Origin: Dehalococcoidia bacterium
GTDB taxonomy: Bacteria > Chloroflexota > Dehalococcoidia > DSTF01 > JALHUB01
Length of the DNA: 6,299 nt
NCBI GenBank assembly: GCA_022865685.1
Contig: JALHUB010000323.1
Coordinates: 1-6,299 of the forward strand
Direction: 5' to 3'
The notes below the pieces were generated by a model. It ran no database searches, was not told the DNA's origin, and saw nothing but the letters and a program-made list of their open reading frames with translations. Made by a program: the position numbers and the translations under genes. Positions 1 to 5,783 of the stretch are shown here, one piece after another. Position 1 is the first letter of the stretch. The number at the start of each line of letters is the position of its first letter.

Positions 1-344
1 CCCACCTTGAGGGCGTGCCAGCCGTCGTCGTAGAGGGCGTTGACGCGATAGTGGTACGGGGTACTGGGCGCCAGACCGGGCCAGGTGTAGGACGTCGTAC
101 TTGCCGGAAGTGGCCCCACGCCCACGAACGCGCCCGTATCGAATCCGACGGAGTACAGGGAGAGGTCAAGCCAGACTCCGTGAGCGCCGGGCGCCGCCGG
201 CCAGTTGAACGTTACCTCTGTCGTGCCCGGATTAGCGGCGCTGCACGCCTGCTCAATTGGGCCGTTGCCGGTGTTCTGAGGGCCCGGCACTGAGACGGTG
301 ACCGCCCAGGCGACTACGAGAAAACTGCAAAGTCCGTTTCGCAC
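1..344 (-). CDS. Secreted fibronectin type III-like protein, 5' part only
   Basis: The gene reads leftward and its 3' end lies outside the window; about 114 residues are visible. I start it at a GTG (342-344) because an AAGGA lies five bases upstream (350-354) and because the product then begins with a plausible export signal: MRNG, then a hydrophobic stretch (residues 5-19, LCSFLVVAWAVTVSV), with possible cleavage after Ser18. The mature part has FnIII-like strand patterns, notably TSYTWPGLAPSTPYHYRVNA, which matches the typical 'Y.w.gL.PgT.Y.yRV.A' ending of an FnIII domain, followed by a YDDGWH turn. No catalytic motif is visible. FnIII-like modules usually mediate binding outside the cell, so it may be an accessory domain of a larger surface or secreted protein. 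Its stop codon and remaining domains are unknown. It lies 81 bases downstream of the radical SAM gene on the same strand, but a functional link is not evident. Confidence 0.7.
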   Translation of the reverse strand, partial: MRNGLCSFLVVAWAVTVSVPGPQNTGNGPIEQACSAANPGTTEVTFNWPAAPGAHGVWLDLSLYSVGFDTGAFVGVGPLPASTTSYTWPGLAPSTPYHYRVNALYDDGWHALKV

Positions 345-349
345 AGCGA

Positions 350-354
350 TCCTT
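350..354 (-). promoter_or_regulatory. Ribosome binding site deciding the GTG start of the FnIII-like gene
   Basis: On the minus strand AAGGA lies five bases before the GTG at 344. No in-frame ATG was found between the GTG and roughly 60 bases upstream, and this start gives a proper signal peptide. Confidence 0.55.
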
Positions 355-398
355 GGCTCCTCCGCCGTCCCGTCCGCAGTCTCGAACTCATGCGAGAC

Positions 399-421
399 TG
401 GCGCCACTGCCGGCGGCGCCA
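399..421 (-). repeat. GC-rich inverted repeat downstream of the radical SAM gene
   Basis: TGGCGCC (399-405) and GGCGCCA (415-421) form a perfect 7-bp stem with a 9-base loop, starting five bases past the stop codon of the leftward radical SAM gene. The position suits a transcription terminator, but no T-run follows on the minus strand, so it would be a factor-dependent or weak terminator, or just an RNA-stabilising hairpin. Confidence 0.3.
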
Positions 422-425
422 CTCA

Positions 426-1409
426 CTATTCTCTACACTCTCCGGATCCCGACAAATCGGGGTTTCCCCCGACTTTCGCCCGCGGTTCCACCCATCTCCC
501 CCTTCCGGCCGAGGCCAGCGCCCCGTCCATGAGCGAGAGCAGGTGCTTCTTCTCGTCGGGCAGGCGGTACCCCTCCCAGTCCTGCCGGAATATCGGCGCG
601 TTCATGACGTGGTCGAAGCAGATGTTGCCGCATATCTCCAGCGCCTGGACAATCCGGCGCAGCTCGTCCAGCATCTCGGTCAGGTTCATGGGGAAGAACT
701 CGCCTCGCCGGTACTCCTCGTAAAGGGGCGTATCCGGCGTGACCATCAGCGGCCGGATGCGCACGTAGTCCGGGTTGGTGGCGTTGAGGACCGCGGCGGT
801 GTTCTCGGCGTGCTGCTCCGTCTTCTCCCAGCCGCCGAGTCCCGGCATGACGTACTCCGACAGCTCGAAGCCCGCGTCCATCGCTTTCCTGCCGGCGTCG
901 ATCATCTCCTGCGACGTCGCGCCCTTCTTGACGTGCGCCAGCACCTCGTCGTCGCCGCTCTCCAGGCCCATGTGCAGGCGGCTCAGTCCCGCCTCACGCA
1001 GCCGTTGCAGGTCGGAGGCGTCCTTCTTCAGGACCGTCCTCGCCCGCGCATAGGAGGTGATGCGCTCGATCGATGGGAACGATTCACGCAGATGTAGGAT
1101 GATCTCGACCAGGTCGTCGGTCTTCACGATGATGGCGTTCGAGTCGGCAAGGAAGGCCGTGCGCGGCTCGACTGTCCTCCCGAGGCTGCGCATCTCGTCG
1201 GCGCCCGCGCGCAGGGCGTCGATGTCGCCCTTCACCTCGTCGACCGTTCGCAGCATCCCCTTGCGAGGCAGGTCCTTATAGACGGCGCAGAACGTGCAGT
1301 AGTTCCAGGGGCAACCGCGCATGACGCGGACCAGCAGCGAGCGGGCCTCGCTGGGGGGCCGTATCGGTGGTAGCTCGTACGTCAAGGTGCGTCGGCTGGG
1401 CTCGGTCAT
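426..1409 (-). CDS. Radical SAM protein of unknown substrate
   Basis: 327 residues, cytoplasmic. The cluster-binding site is RGCPWNYCTFC with C33, C38 and C41, spaced C-x4-C-x2-C; the variant with four residues in the first gap is known in COG1032-like radical SAM families ('GCxxNxCxFC'). Other core features follow in order: a strand with FLADSNA (residues 86-92), SYARARTV (119-126) and HMGLESGDDEVL (146-157), the usual 'GlESGsd.vL..inKg' segment, with KKG after it. Near the C terminus CFDHVMN (264-270) and LPDEKKHLL match the conserved tail 'sdH.sN....LP.Dk..ll' of this subfamily. There is no B12-binding or SPASM domain. The in-frame TTG at 1421 is a possible longer start, but ATG 1409 has GGAAGG just upstream (three bases, short spacing) and the added residues are not conserved-looking. 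The reaction cannot be predicted. It is divergent from the HpaB-like gene and shares its intergenic region. Confidence 0.85.
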   Translation of the reverse strand: MTEPSRRTLTYELPPIRPPSEARSLLVRVMRGCPWNYCTFCAVYKDLPRKGMLRTVDEVKGDIDALRAGADEMRSLGRTVEPRTAFLADSNAIIVKTDDLVEIILHLRESFPSIERITSYARARTVLKKDASDLQRLREAGLSRLHMGLESGDDEVLAHVKKGATSQEMIDAGRKAMDAGFELSEYVMPGLGGWEKTEQHAENTAAVLNATNPDYVRIRPLMVTPDTPLYEEYRRGEFFPMNLTEMLDELRRIVQALEICGNICFDHVMNAPIFRQDWEGYRLPDEKKHLLSLMDGALASAGRGRWVEPRAKVGGNPDLSGSGECRE

Positions 1410-1426
1410 CGTCCTTCCCAATTGTC

Positions 1427-1432
1427 ATTCTA
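1427..1432 (-). promoter_or_regulatory. Possible extended -10 element for the radical SAM gene
   Basis: On the minus strand the sequence TGGTAGAAT contains an extended -10 (TGn followed by TAGAAT). No good -35 lies at the expected distance. Initiation about seven bases downstream would give a leader of only about ten bases before ATG 1409, which fits the cramped Shine-Dalgarno spacing there. Confidence 0.35.
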
Positions 1433-1467
1433 CCAGATTCGATTCGCCAATACTCCTGACTGCACGG

Positions 1468-1487
1468 CAAGGCCGGCCGGCTCCTTG
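1468..1487. repeat. Inverted repeat overlapping the -35 box, possible operator
   Basis: CAAGG (1468-1472) and CCTTG (1483-1487) are inverted arms around a CCGGCCGG palindrome (1473-1480). The right arm overlaps the TTGACC -35 box of the plus-strand promoter, a place where a repressor would block RNA polymerase. No regulator gene is in the window. Confidence 0.25.
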
Positions 1488-1513
1488 ACCGCTAATAGGG
1501 CAAGGATTATCTT
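1485..1513 (+). promoter_or_regulatory. Sigma70-like promoter for the HpaB-like / MBL / PTE-like operon
   Basis: TTGACC (1485-1490) and TATCTT (1508-1513) are separated by exactly 17 bases, matching TTGACA at five and TATAAT at four positions. Transcription would begin near 1520, giving a leader of about 95 bases before ATG 1616. It is the best promoter-like match in this divergent intergenic region. Confidence 0.5.
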
Positions 1514-1531
1514 GGTGCCCACCGGAAAGGT

Positions 1532-1541
1532 AGGGTACCCT
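1532..1541. repeat. 10-bp perfect palindrome in the operon leader
   Basis: AGGGTACCCT lies about a dozen bases downstream of the predicted transcription start. A second small dyad, GACC-N4-GGTC, follows at 1548-1559. Either could be an operator half-site or a leader hairpin; a chance origin is also possible for a palindrome of this size. Confidence 0.25.
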
Positions 1542-1600
1542 GGGAGAGACCAATCGGTCGCCGGCGGACGCCGCGGCCGCCTTCGTCGCTATCGCCCGCA

Positions 1601-1607
1601 AAGGAGG
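1601..1607 (+). promoter_or_regulatory. Ribosome binding site fixing the start of the HpaB-like gene
   Basis: AAGGAGG is a full anti-16S match. It is eight bases from ATG 1616 but only two from ATG 1610, so the second ATG is the true start. The resulting N terminus MAIRTPDQY also matches family members. Confidence 0.75.
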
Positions 1608-1615
1608 GGATGGAC

Positions 1616-3058
1616 ATGGCAATCCGCACACCGGACCAGTACAGAGAGAGTCTCAGGGACGGCCGCAGCGTCTACATGTTCGGCGAGAAGATCGAGGACG
1701 TCACCACTCATCCCATCCTCAAGATCGGCACCGAGACCGCGGCCGGCGACTTCATACTCCCGGAATCGAAGGACCCCGCGATTCGTGACCTCTTCGTCGC
1801 GCCGCACCCCGAGACGGGCGAGCCGATAAGCCGCTACTTCACCACGCCGAAGACGCCGCAGGACATCGATATGCGGATGCAGATGATACAGCAGTCCATC
1901 CGCCTCACCGGCGGCCTGCCCTTCGGCAAGGACATCGGCACCGACTGCCTCAACGCCATCATGGCCACGGCCGAGCAGATGGGGAAACTGGAGTACAAAG
2001 AGCGGGCGCGCGCCTACCTGGAGCACCTACGCGCCAACGACCTCATGCTCTGCGGCGCCGTCACCGACGTCAAGGGCGACCGCAGCAAAGTGCCCGCGGC
2101 GCAGGTCCATCCTGACTACTACGTCCACGTCGTCGACGAGAACAAGGATGGCATCATCGTAAAAGGCGCCAAGATCCACATCACCGGCGCGCCCGCCGCC
2201 AACGAGCTGCTGGTCGTGCCTACGCGCCAGATGCGCGAGAACGAGGCCGACTACGCCGTCTCCTTTGCCATCCCTGTTGCGACGAAGGGTGTCCACCTCA
2301 TCTGCCGGCCCGGCCGCGGCGAGCGCTCACCGGCCGAGTTCCCGTCGAACCGCCCCAACCGCGGCCTCGTCGAAGCGATGATCGTCTTTGATAACGTCCT
2401 CGTTCCCTGGGACCGCGTCTTCCTCTGTCGCGAGTGGCAGTACTCCATGCTCCTCGCCTACACCTTCGCCACCTACCACCGATTCACCGCCGTCTCCTAC
2501 AAGATCCCCCTCGTCGAGATCATGGCAGGAATCGCGCTCGCCGTCGCCGAGGTCAACGGGCTGGAGAAGGTGGGCCACATCCGCGGCAAGCTGTCGGAGG
2601 TCGTCGCGTATGTCGAGACGCTGAAGGCGCTGGGCACCGCCGCCATCAAGTCACCGGTCTACTACGGCGAGATATGCGTCCCCAGCCCGCTGATCACCAA
2701 CATGGCGAAGCTTCACTTCGCCAAGAACTACCACGAGATCATGAAGACGATCCAGGACATCGCCGGCGGTATCATCACCACCATGCCCACGTACCTCGAC
2801 TGGCAGAACCCCGACATCCACGACTATCTGGAGCACTACCTGGGGGCTTCGCCGAAGTACACCACTGAGGAACGCATGCGCATCCTGCAAATGACGCACA
2901 ACATGGTCGCCTCCGCTGACAGCGCCCACATGGAGGTGACCACCGTCCACGCCGAAGGCTCGATGGAAGCCCAACGCATGATGATCCTCATAGAGTCGCC
3001 GCTGAAGCAGTACCGCGACCTGGCGCTGATGGCATCCGGCGTCCAACCGAAGGACTGA
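1616..3058 (+). CDS. HpaB/AbfD-family flavoprotein (4-hydroxyphenylacetate 3-hydroxylase / 4-hydroxybutyryl-CoA dehydratase superfamily), reaction uncertain
   Basis: 480 residues, close to the family length, cytoplasmic. Family signatures run throughout: VYMFGEKIE (residues 19-27), AVTDVKGDRS (148-157), IIVKGAKIHITG (180-191), VEAMIVFDNVLVPWDRVFLC (252-271), DIAGGIITTMP (381-391, flavin-binding GG), TTEERMRIL (416-424) and EGSMEAQRMM (447-456). The fold is that of acyl-CoA dehydrogenases with FAD. The signatures most resemble Clostridium aminobutyricum AbfD. However, from my remembered alignment, its [4Fe-4S] ligands C99, C103 and C299 correspond to P102, D106 and Y295, with only the histidine (H288) kept, and residues 1-110 contain no cysteine at all. 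Catalytic Y296 and E455 of AbfD fall on A292 and T442, while E257 and K300 are kept (E253, K296). The HpaB histidine position appears to be cysteine (C146). It is thus probably neither a true dehydratase nor a standard aromatic hydroxylase. First gene of the likely operon; the MBL gene starts 33 bases after its stop. Confidence 0.85.
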   Translation: MAIRTPDQYRESLRDGRSVYMFGEKIEDVTTHPILKIGTETAAGDFILPESKDPAIRDLFVAPHPETGEPISRYFTTPKTPQDIDMRMQMIQQSIRLTGGLPFGKDIGTDCLNAIMATAEQMGKLEYKERARAYLEHLRANDLMLCGAVTDVKGDRSKVPAAQVHPDYYVHVVDENKDGIIVKGAKIHITGAPAANELLVVPTRQMRENEADYAVSFAIPVATKGVHLICRPGRGERSPAEFPSNRPNRGLVEAMIVFDNVLVPWDRVFLCREWQYSMLLAYTFATYHRFTAVSYKIPLVEIMAGIALAVAEVNGLEKVGHIRGKLSEVVAYVETLKALGTAAIKSPVYYGEICVPSPLITNMAKLHFAKNYHEIMKTIQDIAGGIITTMPTYLDWQNPDIHDYLEHYLGASPKYTTEERMRILQMTHNMVASADSAHMEVTTVHAEGSMEAQRMMILIESPLKQYRDLALMASGVQPKD

Positions 3059-3091
3059 GAGCGCGGGTTGCAGGCGGAAGGGAGGCGTCTG

Positions 3092-4528
3092 ATGGCTTCG
3101 TCAGATCGAAAGCGCGGGTTGTTCGAAGGGAAGATGTCGCGGCGAAAGCTGCTGGAGACGGGCGCGGTCGCGGCCATGAGCGTCGCCGGTGTCGGCCTCG
3201 CCGCCGCGTGCACCGAAGAGGCCGAGCAGAAACACACCACTCCTGCTGGCACTGCGCCCGCCGCGACAACGGCATCGCCCGGCCCGATCGGGTCGCCGGC
3301 CCTCGGCTCCAGTTCCATCGTCAGCCTCACCGGCAATCCGCAGGCCATAGCGGAGGTAGCTCCCGGCACCATCTTCTTCCCATACTTCGGCAACGTCATT
3401 GCCCTTCTCACTGATGACGGCATCGTCATCGTCGATACGTCTCTGCAGGGTAATGGCCCGCCCATCGTCGAAGAGCTGCGAAAGCGCACCGATCTGCCCG
3501 TCCAGACCATCATCTACACTCACGGCCACGTCGATCACGTCGGCGGCACCGACGCCTTCCTCAAAGACGCCGACGCACGCGGCCACGACCGCCCGACCAT
3601 CATCGGCCACGAAAACGTCATCCGCCGCTTCCAGCGCTATGAACGCATGGCCGGCTGGATCCGCTTTCTGAACGCCCAGCAATGGGGCGTCGCTCCGCCG
3701 GACCCGTCCCAACCCGCCCCGGTCCCGGTCTTCGCCTACCCTGACATCACCTACCACGACCGCACTTCAATCGAAGTCAGCGGTGAGACCTTCGAGCTAA
3801 TCTACGGTATGGGCGAAACGGACGATCACACCTGGGTCTGGGCGCCGGAGCGGAAGATCGCGCTTGCAGGGGACTTCTTCACATGGGCCTGCCCGAACGT
3901 CGGCAACCCCTGGAAGGTCCAGCGCTACACCCGCGGCTGGGCGGAAGGCCTCGAAGCCATCGCCGAGAAGCGGCCCGCGCTGCTGCTCCCCGGCCACGGC
4001 CCGCCCATCGAAGGCGAGGACAACGTGCAGGCCGCCTGCCTCGATGTCGCCCGCTATCTACGCTCCATTGATGATCAGGTCGTCGAACGCATGAACAAGG
4101 GGCAGTGGCTGGAGCAGATCCTGCGCGAAGTCGAGCCTCCCGCCGATCTCGCCGCCAAGCCCTATCTCCAGCCCATCTACGGCCATCCCAAGTTCATAAT
4201 TCAGGGCGTCTGGCGTCAGTACGGCGGCTGGTACGACGGCAACCCCGCCAACTTCTTCGCTGCCGCAACGGCTGACCAGGCCTCCGAAATCGTCAAGCTC
4301 GTCGGCGCTGCTGCGCTTCTCTCCCGCGCCCGCGACCTGCAGACGATCGGCGACCTTCCGCTCGCCTGTCACCTCGTCGACTGGGTGTGCAAAGCGGAGC
4401 CCGACAACGCCGACGCCCGCCGCTTGCAACGCGATCTCTTCGAGGCGCGCAGCGCAGCGGAGCCGAACATGATGGCGCGCAACGTGTTCAAAGGGGCTGC
4501 TGCGGAGGCGGAAAAGCACCTGATCTGA
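3092..4528 (+). CDS. Tat-exported lipoprotein MBL-fold hydrolase, alkylsulfatase (SdsA1/BDS1)-like, lacking the C-terminal SCP2 domain
   Basis: 478 residues. The start ATG 3092 has AGGGAGG six bases upstream. The N terminus carries a twin-arginine signal SRRKLLE (16-22), a hydrophobic stretch and a lipobox LAAAC ending at C40, followed by a low-complexity Thr/Ala/Pro linker (to about 75), so the enzyme should be exported folded and anchored by lipid. The MBL domain has THGHVDH (143-149; ligands H144, H146, D148, H149), GETDDH (241-246), AGD (259-261) and PGHGP (300-304; H302). E242 and D261 are 19 residues apart, as are E280 and E299 in Pseudomonas SdsA1. RYLRSIDDQ through GGWYDGNPANFF (321-389) and the final helices (EPDN, 436-439) match the alkylsulfatase dimerisation domain. 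The protein ends there, without the SCP2-like C-terminal domain of SdsA1. Likely cleaves sulfate or related esters outside the cytoplasm; a lactonase or other hydrolase is possible. Confidence 0.85.
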   Translation: MASSDRKRGLFEGKMSRRKLLETGAVAAMSVAGVGLAAACTEEAEQKHTTPAGTAPAATTASPGPIGSPALGSSSIVSLTGNPQAIAEVAPGTIFFPYFGNVIALLTDDGIVIVDTSLQGNGPPIVEELRKRTDLPVQTIIYTHGHVDHVGGTDAFLKDADARGHDRPTIIGHENVIRRFQRYERMAGWIRFLNAQQWGVAPPDPSQPAPVPVFAYPDITYHDRTSIEVSGETFELIYGMGETDDHTWVWAPERKIALAGDFFTWACPNVGNPWKVQRYTRGWAEGLEAIAEKRPALLLPGHGPPIEGEDNVQAACLDVARYLRSIDDQVVERMNKGQWLEQILREVEPPADLAAKPYLQPIYGHPKFIIQGVWRQYGGWYDGNPANFFAAATADQASEIVKLVGAAALLSRARDLQTIGDLPLACHLVDWVCKAEPDNADARRLQRDLFEARSAAEPNMMARNVFKGAAAEAEKHLI

Positions 4529-4548
4529 GCCAGCGGGAATTGTAGACG

Positions 4549-4692
4549 ATGGATGTCGACGATCGCGAGGTCGGTTTCTTCAGAAGGCCACTGTCGCGGT
4601 GACGTCTCCTCCAGGTCGCTGCCGGCTCTGCCATCGTGGCTGCAGGCCTGGCTGCGGCGTGCGACGGTGAGGGCGAAGAAAGGAAGTCCAAC
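4549..4692 (+). pseudogene. Interrupted Tat-lipoprotein leader in frame with the PTE-like gene
   Basis: Reading from ATG 4549 in the same frame as the downstream enzyme gives MDVDDREVGFFRRPLSR, then TGA (4600-4602), then RLLQVAAGSAIVAAG and a lipobox LAAAC (cysteine codon 4660-4662). Without the stop this is a complete twin-arginine lipoprotein signal, SRxRLLQ plus hydrophobic stretch plus lipobox. It aligns without gaps, from Met to the Leu-Leu pair, with the leader of the preceding MBL protein (D5, R6, G9, F11, S16, R17, L20 and L21 shared), and the TGA sits at the site of that protein's R18. A single CGA-to-TGA change would explain it. The Shine-Dalgarno before ATG 4549 is weak. It could be a genuine nonsense mutation, a strain variant or a base error. 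Confidence 0.7.
4679..4686 (+). promoter_or_regulatory. Ribosome binding site for the internal start of the PTE-like gene
   Basis: AAAGGAAG lies six bases before ATG 4693, a good arrangement. It falls inside the former leader-to-mature linker and would allow the enzyme to be made without its export signal. Confidence 0.55.
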
Positions 4693-5688
4693 ATGACGGC
4701 TATGACGCCAACGGTCGACAAGACGGCAATCGGCGGGCCTATGGTTGAGACTATGGCCGGCCCTGTGGCCACTTCTGACCTCGGCTTTACACTCATGCAT
4801 GAGCACATCATCGTCCAGTCTGAGGGCGTTGCCCGCAACTTCCCTAGCGTCTGGGACGAGCAGGCGGAGCTGAACAAGGCCGTCGAAATGCTCACGACCC
4901 TCAAGGCCAGGGGCGTCGACACGATCGTCGACCCCACGGTCCTCGGCATCGGCCGCAACATTCCCCGCCTGCTGCCCGTCGTCGAAGAGGCGGGGCTTCA
5001 GGTCGTGGCCGCCACGGGCATGTACTACTTCAACGATCTACCCGCCTACTTCGTCAGCCGTGAGATCGACGAAATGACCGACCTCTTCGTCGCCGACATC
5101 ACGGACGGTATCCAGGGGACGGACGTTCGGGCGGCCATCCTCAAGTGCGCGACAGACGAGCCCGGCGTGACGCCAGGCGTCGAGAAGGTGCTGCGGGCGG
5201 TCGCGCGCGCCCATCTTCGCACCGGCACACCCATTACGACCCATACCCACGCCGCCACGCAACGCGGCCTGGAGCAGCAGCGGGTCTTCGCCGAAGAGGG
5301 CGTCGACCTGGGGCGCGTGATTATCGGTCACAGCGGCGACAGCGACGACCTGGGCTATCTGACGAAGCTGCTCGACGCCGGCTCCTACATCGGCATGGAC
5401 CGCTTCGGACTCGACATCTTCCTGCCTGAGGAGAAGCGTATCGCGACCGTCGCCGCGCTCTGCCGAATGGGCTACACCGAGCGCATGGTCCTCTCCCACG
5501 ATGCTTGCGTGTACATCGACATGTACAAGCCGGAAGTCATCGAGCAGTTCGTGCCGAACTGGAACTACCTCCACATCTCGGATCACATCATGCCGGCGCT
5601 GCTGGAGGCCGGCGTCAGCCAGACGCAGGTCGACACGATGACGCGGGACAACCCCCGTCGCATCTTCGAAAACGTCGGGGTGTATTAG
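4693..5688 (+). CDS. Phosphotriesterase/lactonase-like amidohydrolase
   Basis: 331 residues from ATG 4693. It is a TIM-barrel amidohydrolase of the phosphotriesterase family with the full binuclear metal site: HEH (H36, H38), the lysine that is carbamylated (K151, in ILKC), TTHTH (H184), IGHSGDSDD (H213) and SHDAC (D270). H184 and H213 are 29 residues apart, as are H201 and H230 in Brevundimonas PTE. ATGMYYF (107-113), YIGMDRFGLD (232-241) and RDNPRRIF (318-325) are typical of PTE-like lactonases and phosphotriesterase-related proteins, so a lactone or ester substrate is likelier than a synthetic organophosphate. ATG 4741 is a second possible start and would give a typical cytosolic length of 315 residues. 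Directly upstream in frame is a Tat-lipoprotein leader broken by TGA, so the protein as encoded is probably cytosolic although its ancestor was exported. It lies 164 bases after the MBL gene with no clear terminator between. Confidence 0.85.
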   Translation: MTAMTPTVDKTAIGGPMVETMAGPVATSDLGFTLMHEHIIVQSEGVARNFPSVWDEQAELNKAVEMLTTLKARGVDTIVDPTVLGIGRNIPRLLPVVEEAGLQVVAATGMYYFNDLPAYFVSREIDEMTDLFVADITDGIQGTDVRAAILKCATDEPGVTPGVEKVLRAVARAHLRTGTPITTHTHAATQRGLEQQRVFAEEGVDLGRVIIGHSGDSDDLGYLTKLLDAGSYIGMDRFGLDIFLPEEKRIATVAALCRMGYTERMVLSHDACVYIDMYKPEVIEQFVPNWNYLHISDHIMPALLEAGVSQTQVDTMTRDNPRRIFENVGVY

Positions 5689-5707
5689 CGCTTCGGGAGT
5701 GGGGTGC

Positions 5708-5738
5708 TTGTCTCTTTCACCGGTGCCCGTGCTAGACT
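5708..5738 (+). promoter_or_regulatory. Extended -10 promoter for the rubrerythrin-like gene
   Basis: TTGTCT (5708-5713) and TGC-TAGACT (-10 at 5733-5738) lie in the 95-base gap after the PTE-like gene. The 19-base spacer is long, but the TGn extension can compensate. An 8-bp palindrome CACCGGTG (5718-5725) sits in the spacer and could bind a regulator. It suggests that the small gene is transcribed separately. Confidence 0.4.
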
Positions 5739-5783
5739 AGGTTTCGACGGAGCCGCGTCGCGCTGAAAGTGAGGAGCGGCAGG

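Noticed and set aside
15..293. Plus-strand open frame at the left end
   Set aside because: It is antisense to the FnIII-like gene, whose translation shows a signal peptide and FnIII pattern; the plus-strand product is Arg/Gly-rich and featureless.
1610..1615. ATG 1610 as start of the HpaB-like gene
   Set aside because: It is only two bases from the AAGGAGG site, whereas ATG 1616 has eight-base spacing and gives the family-typical N terminus.
1616..3058. Naming the gene abfD or hpaB
   Set aside because: Residues needed for either activity appear to be missing, so only the superfamily can be supported.
3060..3121. 11-bp direct repeat AGCGCGGGTTG (3060-3070 and 3111-3121)
   Set aside because: Only two copies, 51 bases apart, spanning the MBL start; short enough to be chance in GC-rich DNA and with no sign of a mobile element or slippage array.
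2836..3757. Long antisense open frames opposite the HpaB-like and MBL genes
   Set aside because: They are typical GC-rich mirror frames of well-supported genes, with low-complexity Asp/Val/Arg-rich products and no recognisable motif.
4600..4602. TGA as a recoded codon (selenocysteine or a sense codon in a variant genetic code)
   Set aside because: Two complete genes next to it, the HpaB-like and MBL genes, themselves end in TGA; a selenocysteine would make no sense inside a signal peptide, and I see no obvious SECIS-like hairpin after it.
4636..4692. GTG 4636 as start of the PTE-like gene
   Set aside because: It has no ribosome binding site and would start in the middle of the hydrophobic part of the broken leader; ATG 4693 has a good site.
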